Shown here: positions 23,601 through 36,400 of the stretch, piece after piece
Layout of the letters: the number at the start of each line of letters is the position of its first letter
Position numbering within the stretch: the stretch's first letter is position 1
DNA from: Thuidium tamariscinum
Lineage: Eukaryota > Streptophyta > Bryopsida > Hypnales > Thuidiaceae
Length of the DNA stretch: 64,000 nt
Reading direction: 5' to 3'
Assembly (NCBI GenBank): GCA_947034885.2
Contig: OX344753.2
Span: 12,090,001-12,154,000, forward strand
Position numbers and translations under genes: made by a program
The notes under the pieces: model-generated
What the model saw: only the letters and a program-made list of their open reading frames with translations
The model's database searches: none
Told to the model about the DNA's origin: nothing

Positions 23601-24299
23601 ATCAGAGTGTTTTCGGCCTTCCGGTTGGGTCCTTTTGTTGGAAAACTGTACTCTATCTGAAGTTCGTTAGAAGAACAGAAGGATTCATCTGGACGTGTGA
23701 CTAAATTGTACTGTAGCGTCCCAAAATTTGGACAGATTCAAGATCTAGACATACTGTATATTAGCAACGTACAGCAAGGTTTTGGACACAGAAACCCAGA
23801 TCAAGAGTCCAAACAAATTATGTGATGACGAATGTAGAGAATTACAAGTTACGTACCTTCATTTTTCACACACTGTATGTCTAATTCAAATTTCTTATTT
23901 CCTATTTTGGTTTCATAGTAGAAGTTTCTAAGAAAGAATATGTGAAGTTGCCTACAGCCTTCAAATTGCCATGTATGACATAACCTACTGTGTGATATTT
24001 GAGTGTAAAAATCCCCAAAAGGAACTGTAAAGGATATCTTGGACAGTTTCGTTCCGGTAGTCCAAAGTTGCCATTGCCTAATTGCATATGAGGAAAGGGT
24101 TTTGCCATCATCTCTATGTAGGTGGAGACTGGAGAGGGGGATTGAAAAAGAAATTAGATAAGGGAAGGGAAAAAAAAGAGGGTAATGTGATCATGTGATG
24201 GTACTTGGGAAAGATGCCTTTAGTGCAAAGGTCATGCATTAGTCAAATGAAGTCCTAAATTATTGTCTTAATTTGAAGGTAATTGCAGGAAATACATGT

Positions 24300-26050
24300 A
24301 CTACATTAACCCCTAAATGCTCAAACTGCGTTTTTTTGGCAACATAGTAATTTTGAGTAGCTCATTATGAATGAAGTTTTTCTTTTTTTTCTTTGAAGTT
24401 TTCACACAATGTGTGTCCAAGGAGTAGCTTTAAGGCTCAACAATTTTCATAACTTTTGACAACATCAATAAAAAGTTATTGCATGATATGTGATTTATCT
24501 TACTTGCCAGGTAGCTCGGGCAGCTAAAAAAACTTCTTCAAAAATTATTTTTTTAAGAATTTGAAATTTGAAATTGGTTCTTTAGATTTTTATCTACTTG
24601 GAAAGCTTTGAGTCATTCCATTTTGATTCATAAGATGAAAGTTATGGGAGTTTTAATTTGAGGGTTGTTTGTGGGAAATTATGGAATCTCTACTCCAAAA
24701 TAAATTTTGAAGTCCATTATTTTACTCAATTTTTAATATTTTTGATAAATAATGAGAACATTAGGTGAATATTTTCTATTACAACATTACAACCATTGGG
24801 ATTGAAAATTTTCAATTTCACAAGTTAATTATTACTATTTTAGTATTTTGAATCATTTTCTACCTCTTTCTACTTACTAATTTTTTTTCTATATGTTGTA
24901 CAAGTATACAACTCCAATTCTTTAAATGATTTTGAAAAAATTTAAGCATGTAGCTAACTTAACTAGAAGAATGAATCCAAATAATAACAACCATTTTGAA
25001 CTTTATTTCATGGGTCATTGCAAGAAACACCTGTCGATTTTGTTGCATTTTGCAACAATACTCATGACTTTTTCAGGACTACTATGAAATTAGAAAGCTA
25101 ATTTTTTTAAAATTAAAAAAATATGAACAATTTATACACCTCTAAAATGAAGGTTTTCACCAAAGGAAATTGATAGAAAAATTCTCTAAGTAGGAGAACT
25201 TGAAAAGTGCCAAATCTCAAGAAAATAGGTACTTTGATTTAGAAATCAGGGAAAAATAGTAAAAATAAGCATTTTCAAAAAATAAAAAGTGACCATTTGC
25301 AACAACTTTATAGAGATGGTCATTCACCAAAAAAACCATCAAAATCATATTTTATATGTTTCAAAATACAAGTAGAAAGAAGTTCACTTTGTAGACCTCC
25401 ACACCACATAAAATTAACTATTTTTGAAAATCCTTCTTTGGAAAGCTAGAAGTCTACTAGAAGACCATCTCATCCAAATTTCATCTCAAAATCATTATAA
25501 AAAGGTATTCCATAATACTAAAAAACCCTAAACTGCAAAGTATGACATTCAATTGGGGTCTATTTTTGGATAGTAAAATATTTTTGAAAATTATGAAAAA
25601 ATCAAGGAAGGTGTATAATAATTACGAGTACCTTTTCTATAAATCTTGAATCATTTGGAGCCAAAACACAAAATTTATGGCCAAAAAATAGATCAGCATA
25701 CAACATGTGACACAAAATAATATAAGTGTTTCTTACAATGACCCTCATACAAAAGTGAGCTATTGAAGTGCACTAGTGCAGCTGCCCAAATTTTTGTAGG
25801 GACAAAAAATGAATTTTTGACAATTTAAACACTATTATTTTGCAACCTATACGGTGGAAATTTTTGAAATTTTTTCTACATGTTTTCAAAGTAGTGTACT
25901 ATAGGATCCTATGGTTACATCTAACTTAAAATTTGTTTTATTTTAAGCTTGGGTCTTGTACTACAAGTAATAGTTTTAGAGCGTTTTTGACAAAACATAG
26001 TCAAATACATTTAGAGGTTAAAAGAAATTCAAGGGCAAGAAAATCCCATT
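24300..26050. repeat. Dispersed repeat R2, copy 2
   Basis: Diverged copy of 12690-15000. It lacks the palindromic element present in copy 1 but carries an M1 MITE at 25012-25744. The two copies thus give reciprocal empty sites for the two insertions. Confidence 0.7.
25012..25744. mobile_element. MITE of family M1 with TCAT target duplication
   Basis: 733-bp element with ends GGGTCATTGCAAGAAACACC and AAGTGTTTCTTACAATGACCC, flanked by TCAT on both sides. Its interior runs in the opposite orientation to that of 3923-4652. The homologous position in repeat copy 1 (about 14690) has no insertion. Confidence 0.92.
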
Positions 26051-26499
26051 CTAGAACTGTTCCCTATATATTCCATGTGCTCTTCAAAAATTGTAAACAA
26101 GCTCTATTGGTTGAAATTTTGGAAGTTTTGGAATTCTTTTTTTTAATTAAAAAAAGTTTTAAAAGTTTTAAGAAGCCTAAAATTTAATTACAAATTCAAA
26201 TTTTTTTGAAAAAAATAGTAAAAAATTGATAAAAATTGATATTTTCTAACATAGACTTAGCACAGGGAGGACACTTCCCGCATTTTTAGCAACCCACGCG
26301 TGGCGGAATATAGGGTGGATTTAATTTATTTTGGGTAATATTTATAAGTACTTACAAAAAAATTACATATAAAGTAGGGGAGATGAAAAATCGAAAGTCT
26401 ATTATAAGTAATGTAGGAAGCCAAAAAATATGGTCCATTAATTTTTAGGTACATGTAATTTCAGGGCAAAAGAATTAGATCCAAGGAATTGTATTTAGT

Positions 26500-26690
26500 A
26501 GGCCTCTTTATACTACATCAAAATTACAATATAGTACTATATCAAACTTATAGTATAATACTTGTACATTAGAGTTACAAGATGAAACCCCAAATCAGTA
26601 GATGATAGTGTGATCCAAGGTTCATTTATACTATGTCAAAATTACAATATAGTACTATGTCAGACTTATAGTATAGTACCATATGTTGAG
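26500..26690. repeat. Direct repeat of about 55 bp, offset about 115 bp
   Basis: Segments beginning TTATACTACATCAAAATTAC (about 26508) and TTATACTATGTCAAAATTAC (about 26625) are near-identical for about 55 bp, with runs such as CAATATAGTACTAT. A related third fragment (GTTACAAGATGAAACTCCAAA) lies near 27285. Non-coding. Confidence 0.7.
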
Positions 26691-27796
26691 GGAAAATTTA
26701 TCACACCTTAGATGAAATCTTTTCTTTTTGCTTAAATTTCCCTTTCATTCACCCCATTTAGAATTTTCAAAATTTGGTTTATTGTGATTGGGAATATTTT
26801 GTTAATTGTAGCTATGGCCCTCCTTCTTTACCACATTGCAAGCTCAACATGATAGAAGCTTTACAAAATCTTGTTTTACAAGGCTAAAATAAGGCAAGCT
26901 TTCCAGAATTTTGTTCTACTTAGGCTTAATCAACGCTTTGCTATTAGGTTTGAGTAATGAAGGCTATACTATTAGTTTATAAGCTAAAATCAAGGCTTAA
27001 CAATCAAGGCTTCACAATCAAGTCTTAAGGCTTTATAATATAATATATAGAGTATTATTTTATATGATTTTTTTATTTTTTGAAACATATGGATAATATA
27101 ATATTTAATTTTTCATCATATTCTTTTTGAAGATTTTGAATTGTTTTCATTAATCTTTTCTACACTATCAAACTTGTCACATCATGATTTCCTGAAAATT
27201 TCATCATACATGTGCCATATTTATTTAATTTTGAATTAATTTTTGACAAATCTGACCTGAGCATAGGATACTCATACATCAAAGTTACAAGATGAAACTC
27301 CAAATCAATGGATGAGGTGCGATTTCATAGACTTAGAGTTTTAAAGTAGCTGTTGGATGGCAAATGGTAGATTGAATGTTTTTTTTCAAATGCACAAGTG
27401 TCTATCAAAAATGCAACAAGGTGTTGTTGCTATAGTTTTTTCATTTGCTAGTAGACATTTCTTTTTGTCTCTATTTTGACATTGAAGCACATTTTTAGTA
27501 CTTTGCACATTTAGTACTTTCATTGACTTCAGCTCTGTGTTTTTGAACACATTCTTCATATGGCTCTAATTGTTGAGTATAACTTTCAATTATAATGTTT
27601 TGTGTTTGATTCATGCATACTAATTGGTGTTTAAAAATTTAATCTTTTTTTCTATGAACTTTTTCCTTGTCACTTTTACTTTCTCATTAGTTTTTTATTT
27701 AGTTTTTTTACTTACAAAAAATATAGGCTAAAGAAAATTGCATTGACCTACATATTATAAATAATGATATGGATGATTTTATAGGAAAAAAATTTG

Positions 27797-28017
27797 CATT
27801 AGGTAATGATAGGGGCCCTCTTAATGTTACCTAGGAGGTAAATAGGCCCCCAAAAAATATCCCTCTACCGCATGTGGGTCCCTCAAATGTAGTGAGAGTG
27901 TCCTCCCCAAGCATAGTAGTCTCTTAATCATGTCTAATTGCTGATGTAGCATGTTCTCATAGTCCAAGAACTCATAATAATTCACGGTCTCCCAATTCCC
28001 TCAAATTTTATTTAATG
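27797..28017. mobile_element. Element Y (inverted-repeat), 221 bp
   Basis: Bounded by CATTAGGTAATGATAGGGGCC and a complementary-type end (CCCTCAAATTTTATTTAATG). The flanks read ATTTG on both sides, which may be a 5-bp target duplication. It sits at the edge of an M1 body. It is one of five Y-like elements in this window (others at 29139, 29553, 38731, 54106). Confidence 0.6.
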
Positions 28018-28120
28018 ATTTGTTGCATTTTCATGATTTCTTGGAGAGTACTTTAAAATTAGAATTTTTTTTTAATTTGAAAAATATGACTAATGTATAC
28101 ACCTTTAAGACAAAGGTACA

Positions 28121-28811
28121 GGTCATTGCAAGAAACGCTTGTACTATTTTGTATCACACGTTGCATGCTGATCTATTTTTTAGCCATAACTTTTGTATTT
28201 TGGCTCCAAATGACTCAAGATTTGTATGGAAGGTACTCATAACTATCATACACCTTCTTTAATGTTTTTAAATTTTCAAAAATATTTTACTATCCAAAAA
28301 TAGACCCCGACTAAATGTCACATTTTGTAATTTAGGGATTTTTAGTACTGTGGAATACCTTTTTTTGATGATTTTGAGATGAAATTTCGATGAGATGGTC
28401 TTCTAATAGACTTCTAGATTTCTAAAGAAGGATTTTCAATAATAGTTAATTTTATGTCGTGTGGACATCGAGAAAGTGAGTTTCTTTCTTCTTGTATTTT
28501 GAAACATATGAAATATGATTTTGGTGGGTTTTTTGTTGAATGACCATCTCCGTAATGTTGTTGCAAATCGTCACATTTTGGTTTTTGTATTTATTTATTT
28601 TTACTATTTTTCCCTAATTAAAACATCAAAATACCTATGTTCTTGAGATTTAGCTCTTTCAGTTAAAACCTTCATCTTAGAAGTCTATACATTATTCATG
28701 TTTTTTAAATTTTCTTAAAATTATCTCTCTAATTTTATAGTACTCCTAAAAAAGTCATGAGTATTGTTGCAAAATGCAACAAAATTGACAGGTGTTTCTT
28801 GCAAATGAATG
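28121..28811. mobile_element. MITE M1 nested inside another M1 copy
   Basis: Begins GGTCATTGCAAGAAACGCTT and ends near AGGTGTTTCTTGCAA. Its interior runs like that of 3923-4652. Sequence on either side (28018-28120 and 28812-29138) is itself M1 body, so one M1 copy inserted into another. The end positions are approximate. Confidence 0.75.
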
Positions 28812-29138
28812 ATCCATAGTTCCATACCTACAAAAGGAATTGCATAGAAAATTTTTCTAAGTAGAAGAACTTAAAAAGTGCCAAGTTTCAAGAAAATACA
28901 TATTTTGATATTTTAATTAGAAAAAAATAGAAACATTAAGTAAATTCAAAAAATCAAAACAAGCCATTTGTAACAACTTTATAGAGATGGTCATTCATCA
29001 AAAAAATCACTAAAATAATACTTGATATGTTTCAAAATGCTAGTAAAAAAAGGTTTATTTTGTAGATTTCCACATAGCATACAAATAACTTTTAAAAAAT
29101 TCCTCCCCTAGATAGAGGTGACTATAAAAAAAACACCT

Positions 29139-29443
29139 CATTAGATGAAATTTGATGCCTTGGGTGGGCCGTTTCGGGTCTATTTCCGAAATAGTTCCTC
29201 AATTACTGGCTATTGTCAAGCCAACAATTACCAAAAGAATTTCAGAGGGTGAGGTCTTGAAATACAAAAAAAATCCCATTTTTTTTTCACAAAAAAAACT
29301 GATGGCATGGCATGGGCTCAGCTACAATAGATTTTCTATTGATTTTGGGTTTTCGTAACAGATTACACGTTTTTGTGGGAATTTCTATGTTCCCGCAATT
29401 TGGGAATGTGTAGCCCTCCTAAGGCCTCAAATTTCATCTGATG
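29139..29443. mobile_element. Element Y (inverted-repeat), 305 bp
   Basis: Ends CATTAGATGAAATTTGATGCC and GGCCTCAAATTTCATCTGATG are near-perfect inverted repeats of about 21 bp. The interior has TTTCCGAAATAGTTCC followed by a CAAGCCAACAATT motif, also seen at 29553-29831. Followed directly by M1 body sequence. Confidence 0.75.
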
Positions 29444-29552
29444 ATACTATTTGTTGTGTTTTCATGAAATTTTTTGAGAATACATTAAAATCAAAAAATT
29501 AATTTTTTTTAAATTTGAAAAATATGACAAATGTATACACCTTTAAAACAAA

Positions 29553-29831
29553 CATTAGATGAAATGTGGGGCCTGTAAAGGGTCGTTTTGGAACTATCCC
29601 CGAAACAGTTCCCGAACGGCCAGGAGTTGTCAAGCCAGCGTTTTCAAAAATAAATAAATAAATGAATAAATTTTTGAATTCTAAGAAGTAAAAAAAAGTC
29701 CAAAAAAAATTTCAAAAAAAACTTATGTGGCACTACCCCTGCCACATTGGATTCTTACAATTCTATATTGGACTAGGTTCCTAGACTGTGAGAACTTGCA
29801 ATCTCTTCCACCCTTCAAATCTCTTCTAATA
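29553..29831. mobile_element. Element Y (inverted-repeat), 279 bp, inside M1 body
   Basis: Starts CATTAGATGAAATGTGGGGCC and ends CTTCAAATCTCTTCTAATA. The interior has CCCGAAACAGTTCCCGAAC and TTGTCAAGCCAGC. M1 body sequence continues on both sides when compared with 25130-25160, so it interrupts an M1 copy. Confidence 0.7.
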
Positions 29832-30595
29832 GGTACCTAGAGAAGGAATTGCATAGAAAAATTCTCTAATGGTAGGAGAACTAGAAAAGTGTCAAGTCTC
29901 AAGAAGATACATACTTTGATGTTTTAATTAGGTAAAAATAGAAATATTAAATAAATTCACAAAATCAAAACTAGACATTTGTAACAACTTTATGGAGATG
30001 GTCATTCAATCTAAAAAATCACTAAAATAATGCTTTATATGTTTCATAATGCAAAGCAAAAGGAAGCTCAATTTGTAGACTTCCACTAAAACTTTCACAC
30101 CACATAAAAATAACTTTTTTCAAAAAAAATTCCTTAAAGAGCTACAAGTCTACTAGAAGACCATCTAAACCAAATTTTAGTTCAAAATTCGTTTTGGGGG
30201 GTACTAAATAGTACTAAAAACCTCCAAACTAGGTAGTGTGACATTCAATCAGGGTCTATTTTGGGATAGTAAATTATTTTTGAAAATTATGAAAAAATTA
30301 CGTAAAATTTATAATAGTCATGACTACCTTCCAGGGTTGCTATTTTGTGAGCTTGTCAGCCTGTCAGCCTACACAATTTCTTGAAGATTCCATTTAAAAC
30401 TTTGGGCCAAATTTGATTAACTTTGGTAAATTTTAGTACCTATTACCGTGGAACTATTATTGTGGACGTATTATCGTGGTCCCTTAAATAACTTTGTTTT
30501 ACCATTTATTGTACTTTGCTAGATTTTATGAAGAAAAAAAAAATTAGTAACTAATTATAATTTTTTTGAAATCAAATGAGGTTATTTCACAAATT

Positions 30596-30865
30596 TAGAT
30601 TTTTGTGAACACTCTCCTTAGTCTTGCATCTTAGTACTCCTTGGCACCAAAGGGAGTCCCACAGTTCCAATTTTAAAAAATTCTTTTTTCACCCCGCAAT
30701 TGTGAGACTCCCTGTGGTGCCAAGGGGAGTCCGTCGGACAAAAAAACACAAGAAAAAAAGAAAAACAAACAAACAATAATAATAATTTTATCGGAGCCGC
30801 GGGACTCCTCTCGGCGCCAAGGGGTACTAAGAAGAAAGACCAAGGAGAGTGTTCACAAAAATCTA
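30596..30865. mobile_element. 270-bp inverted-repeat MITE inside the hAT-like element
   Basis: Arms of about 70 bp: TAGATTTTTGTGAACACTCT (30596) pairs with its complement ending at 30865. Similarity continues through CTTAGTACTCCTTGGCACC. The interior also has shorter repeats of a GTGCCAAGGGGAGTCC type. Non-coding. Confidence 0.85.
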
Positions 30866-30999
30866 GCAAAGTTTGACAAGTATTGTTTCAAGATGATAAA
30901 TTAACAACCATTGGGTCAAGAAAGAAGATATGAATCCTTCATTGGATGAACAAGAAGATAATGAGTCAACTAATCAATAATCTTGTGTAACGAAGTTCA

Positions 31000-31480
31000 T
31001 TATTTACAAAAGTAATCCCTATCAATCAAATATATATTTTTAAATCTTAAGAAGTTCCATTATTGATACATTAAGACAAAACTGTAGGTGCCTATATTGG
31101 CCTTTGAGAAGACCTACGCTACTGTAAAACACTCATGAACAAATTAAATTTGGTGCAACTAAGTTCTTTCCATATATAATGAAATCATACAAACAAATTT
31201 TTTTCTAAAGTTTAAACAAGTTCATTGACTTAAAAATGAAGAGGGAATAATTAATGCCCTCCTATTGGCCTTGAGAAGACTTATAATGCTACAAGACATG
31301 ATCAATCAAAATAAAAATTAGTGTAGCAAAGATTTTTATCAACAAATTTTCTTTCTAAAATCTAAACAACTGTAATAATAATATATCAATAAAAATCATT
31401 AGTACCTTTTCCTAGGCCTCAAAAAGATCTACATTATTATAGGATAATGATCAACCAATATTCTATATTAACTTAATTCC
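31000..31480. repeat. Degenerate tandem repeat of about 150-165 bp
   Basis: Three diverged units share a GGCCTTTGAGAAGACCTAC-like core at about 31100, 31266 and 31414, with similar flanks (TTTCTAAAATCTAAACAA type). It lies within the hAT-like element. No coding frame. Confidence 0.6.
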
Positions 31481-31547
31481 ACCTTTATTCATCTTTCATA
31501 TCAATTGAATTCTTCATTTTTGTAATGTATACTTTTAACCTTGAAGC

Positions 31548-32847
31548 CACAATAAGAAAACAACGAATTCTGGGACGTCCAAAAAAACACAATTTTCGTG
31601 TCAAACAAGATGTCTCCTAAAATCCGTCAAAATGGACAAGTAAAAAACATGGTGGAAAAAATGGAAAACACGTTCTTTTTTTTTGGACATCCTTCAAGAT
31701 AGGGTAATTTGAGGGACCCAAATAGTGCCATTTGGTAGTGCAAAAAGGTCCACATCAACAACTTTTTGGCGGGCAGTGCCACCTATGATTTTTTTTCATC
31801 CATTGCCTCATCCATGTCTTTTTGTGACGTGGACCCCCGAATTATGCTGACGTGGGCTTCTAAATTATGCTGACATGGACCCCCGAATTATGCTGATGTG
31901 GGCTTCTAAATTATGCTGACGTGGACCCCAAATTATGCTGATGTGGACTCCAAATTATGCTGATGTGGCATGCTTTGTCAGCACACTTTTGGCTCACTTG
32001 AAAATTGTAATGGTGTTTTTTAAGACGTCAAATTAAACGTCAGTTAGTACACTGTATCTACAAATCCAAGTCAAAAAATAAATAATATTAAAATAAAAAA
32101 TGAAACAAAACAAAAAATTAAATTATAAAATTAAAAAAATTAAAAAACTTACCACTTACCTTTTTGAGAATTTTTGATGGTGAAATGAAAAGATTACCTC
32201 ATTTAAAGTTAATGAAAATGAAGGAGGAAAAGCCTATACTTATATCCTTTCTCAGCCTTAGATGAGACAAAAGATATGGGATTTGAGAAATGGAAACTTG
32301 ACAATTGAATATGTTGATGTCATTTGAGACATGTCACGTCATTTCAAACATCAAGGTGTTTTCTTAAACATCTCAACGTTATTTTTGCATATCCCATATC
32401 GATTGTCTCTCCTCCCACTACTGAACTAGTATAAAGACCACTTGTTTTCATCCATATTGTGCATCCAAATCATCCATCCATTCCCTTTTTTTTGCAAAAT
32501 ATGCCACGTGGCTGCCCTTCCTCTAAATTTTTCACTTATGGTCAATTTTTTACTACAGACCATAAATTTTTTAATTAATTTAAAAAAATTAGAATGAACT
32601 CTTTACTGACGTGGCCATCTATGTTTTTTTGGATGTTTGAAAAAATCTTACCATGTTCTATGTGACGTCCAAAAAAACATCCTTGTCTCAATAGACATAT
32701 CCATGTTGTACGAATAACATGCGATGTTTCCGGTGACATCTAATAAAATCCTGCGAGCGCTGTCGCGTTTTTAAAAACATGACGTGTTTTTAAAAACATG
32801 ATGTGTTTTTGTTTTAACGACACAGAAAACGCGAGTTTCTTATAGTG
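31548..32847. mobile_element. CACTA-like non-autonomous element, 1300 bp
   Basis: Starts CACAATAAGAAAAC and ends with GTTTTCT-containing sequence finishing TTTCTTATAGTG, i.e. CACTATAAGAAA reversed. CACTA-type ends followed by AAGAAA are characteristic of CACTA elements. The 3-bp flanks (AGC and AAC) do not match well, so the borders or the insertion are degraded. No transposase. Confidence 0.55.
31825..31970. repeat. 23-bp minisatellite with alternating unit types
   Basis: Six units of 22-23 bp end in AATTATGCT. Units 1 and 3 begin GAC(G/A)TGGACCCCCG and units 2 and 4 begin GA(C/T)GTGGGCTTCTA, giving a 46-bp higher-order repeat; the last two units are shortened. It lies inside the CACTA-like element, as subterminal arrays often do. 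Confidence 0.9.
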
Positions 32848-33439
32848 AACGCACCGACGTCCATATTCTGGACGATGAACAAAGGGCTTCAAGGCCCTAT
32901 TTCATCCAATTAACCTCTCATTTGTCAAATGTAATACTTAAATCTAGAAAAGACAATCTTCTTTAATGATCAAATTCATTAAATTCTGGAAAATGATATA
33001 TCTGTACAAAGCTATAAGCAAAAATGTGCAAAAATTCAAAAAAGGATTGAGACGCTTAAGGGTTAAGTAAGATTGAAAATTAGAATCTTCATCCAATTTC
33101 AACATAACCATAGTAATAGGTCCACGGTAATAGGTCTACAAAATAGGTACTAAAATTTATTAGAAATAAAAAATTTTGATTCAAATTTTAAGATGGAATC
33201 AATTTAATGAATAAAATTAAGTTTTATAATGCTTCTTCAAATTATTAAGCTCTGTGCTCACAGGATCCCTACTCTACGCTCACAGGCTCACACTCACAAG
33301 CTCACAAAATAGCACCACTGGACTACCTTCAATACAAATATTGACTCAATTGGAGCCAAAACACACAAGTTATTGTCAAACAACAAATCAGCATGCAATG
33401 TATGAAGTACAATAGTACAAGTGTTTCTTGCAATCACCC

Positions 33440-36400
33440 TTGAGTATTCTAGATTGTACAACCTAGTGAAAAACTAAAACTAAAGGTAATGAACTACTTA
33501 ATATGAAGGACAAAAAGTTTTTTTTACCTTTTTCCATCAAGAATAAGCAAATTTAATTGACCGACTCATTGTTCCACTAGTTTTCAACTAAGTAGCTTGA
33601 AGATATAGCTAGTTAGAACCTAGGATCAATTCTCATATTCAAAATCCAACGTTAGACTTAAAAAAATCAAATATATTCAACAACTATTTTACATAGCTTC
33701 AAATGTCATTTATTGTGAGTGTTTAGAGAAATGAAGATAAACTTTTTATACAAGTTGGGTGGTAGGAGGTAAATTAATATATGCAAGATATGCAAATTAG
33801 GATTATTTGTCAAAGTTCAATTGTTCATAATTTAGTTAGAAGTAAGAATTATGTTCAAAGAAAATTTGAAATTTCATTTGGACATACAATAACTATTTTC
33901 CAAAACCTTTGAACTAAGAGAAGTTGGAATATCAAGCTAACTTTCAAATATGGAAACCCATTTAAGATTTCAAGCCTCCAATCAAAAGTTATGGACAAAT
34001 TATAAAGAAGGGTTGGAAGGGACATTTTCTATATCAATTTCAACCTACTTTAAATTTTGTTCATAAAACATCTTTGGAGGCTCAAAATTATAAATGGATT
34101 TTTGAAGATGAAAATTAGCTTGATTTTCTAACTTTTTTAAGTTCAAAATATTTGAAAAAATTAATCTATTATGCCTAAATGAGGACTAAAGTTCTACTTC
34201 AAAGATAATACCCTCATTTTTTTATAATGAGTGGTCAAGCTTTCATTTATCTTCAAATTGTCCAATATCCTTTGAAGATGACTAAATTTCATTGTAAAAA
34301 TGACTTGTATACTTTTTAGGGTCATTGCAAAAAAGGATGTCCTAATGCATAGCATTTTGTACTATTCTCATTTTTTTCTTTGGAAATATTTTAAAACTAA
34401 AAAAAAAATTCTTCAAAAATAAACATATATTTCACATGCACAGCTTTGAAAAAAGTTTACTTTAGGAAGGAAAAGCATAGAAAAAGTGTTTAAGTAGGGG
34501 AACTAGAAAAGTGAAAAATCTCATGAAAATAGTTACTTTCACTATAGTTTTACATTTTACATTTTAATTTATAAAAAGTAGGAAAAAAAAATTTAACTAA
34601 AAACTTTGTATTTGGGAAGAATTGATGGTGATGAGATTTTACCAAAAGAATGATCTATGAACCATCTTCAAAGTTCATAAATTGCACACAATGACATAGT
34701 GACATAGTTGTGTGTACTTTGTATTCATGTAGAGACATTAATAATATACTTTCAGATTTCTTCTAGTAGATATATGCTTTTCTACTATGCAAATAGACCA
34801 TGAAAATTTCGGCTCCAAATCATTAAATTGGAGACTTGTAATGTAGTAAAAATTCCTAAGCCTCAAAGAGTGACAAATCAACAAAAAAAAATTTAATATA
34901 ATTTTTTTAATTTAAAAAAATAAGGGATCTAATTAATATAAAGTTATATATGTTCAATAGAGATTTCATACTCATTGGAGTTGTGCTTCAAATGTTATTG
35001 CAAATAACAAGAAAATATGTATTCATTGTAATGGAAAATAATCCCCCCCTACCCCCCCCCCCTTTGTTGCAATGTTAGTAGATGTCAATGAAGTAATTCC
35101 TTTATTTATCCATCAAATGATAGATTGGTATTTGACTCAATCAATGGATTGTTATTAGATTCTTTGGGTTTTCAACAAATCATTACTACATTTATTTGTA
35201 GATTTGGCTATTTGAAACTCCCAAAGTTAGTAGAGAAATTTTTTGCTTTAAAAAAAATTAATTTAAGTCAAACCTAATATTTGAATACATTAGTATACAA
35301 ATTGACTCAAATTAATGAATAGCCTTCAATTTAGTATTTGAACAAAGTTGCAATTTTATTTGTCAAGTTTTTAACCAATTACTTTTGCAAATTTAAGTAC
35401 AAAATGTTCAAAATACTAAAAAAAACAGATTTTCTATTGAGTTAAATGACTAAGCCTAGGCAAATACCAATTAACGATGATGAACGATTGAATGACATGT
35501 AAAAAAACTGAGGGCAAAAAGGTGGATCCCTCCTAAGCTCCTTGAACATTGGGGCAAGCTATCCAAAATTTTGAATAGATGAGGGAAAGGAAAGTAGGAG
35601 AAATACACCAATTAAGTCAAAGAATATCTCAATTGTACAATCATTTCTCATTGATTGAGCCTCTTCTAGCTAGTAAAGTTCTTATAAGTGACTATGTTGT
35701 AGTTATGCAAAGAAATTAGAATAATACAACTTTGGATGAATTATATTGATTGTGTATTTTGAAAAAAGAAGTAGAATTTTCATTGTACTACATATTGGCT
35801 ATTCATGTATTAAAAAATTTGAATCATAAACTTAAGTTTATAATTGCACTTTAAATCGATAGTCTCCGTACTTAACCATTTGGATGCTAATATTTATAAT
35901 TCCAAAAATTTACAAATAAAGCATTGTATAAATCCATAGATAAAAGTAAAATAAAATCCATGCTATACCTCATTGTAATAGATTGGCCGAAAATAATCAA
36001 AGGTTTTTCTATTTTTTTCTCTACAAGCATTGCAACCACTTTTTTGCACAAGTTCTCTCTATAACTACACAACAATGCAAAGTAGAGCATGCACCTCCTA
36101 AGCTAAGGTTGTACACATTTCTTGCATAGCATCTTGTAAGCATAGTTCTTCCTTTTCCTTGCCTTTGTTCCTTCCCATTTTCCCTAAAAGATTTTGTACA
36201 TGCACTCATGCCCCTCTATCTTAGATACTATATAGGGTGGACTACAACAACTCTGTTTTGAAAATGCACATACTTCATGATTTTAGAACTAATTTCAACA
36301 ATAAAAATCATCAAATTTCTAATTCAATTCTTTGAATGATATACACATTATGTTTATAAAATTAATATATGATGATTGCAAGAATGACTAGTAGATTTTG

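Larger units (their letters stand above)
30331..33321. mobile_element. hAT-like non-autonomous element, 2991 bp, 8-bp target duplication
   Basis: Ends CCAGGGTTGCTATTTTGTGA and CTCACAAAATAGCACCACTGG are inverted repeats. The flanks ACTACCTT at 30323-30330 and 33322-33329 form an 8-bp duplication, and removing the element restores M1 body sequence. Sub-terminal similarity continues inward (TAGTACCTATTACCGTGGA near 30440 versus its complement near 33135). An 8-bp duplication and CAGGG-type ends are hAT hallmarks. I find no transposase frame; the interior is filled with other repeats, so it must depend on enzyme from elsewhere. Confidence 0.88.
29444..33439. mobile_element. M1 copy interrupted by Y and by a hAT-like element
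   Basis: M1 body at 29444-29552, 29832-30330 and 33322-33439 is collinear with 25012-25744 once the two insertions are removed. It ends with AAGTGTTTCTTGCAATCACCC at 33439. The left terminus is missing, so the copy is 5'-truncated. Confidence 0.75.

Noticed and set aside
35041..35064. Poly-C run as a sequencing or regulatory feature
   Set aside because: A simple homopolymer-type run with no context supporting a function.
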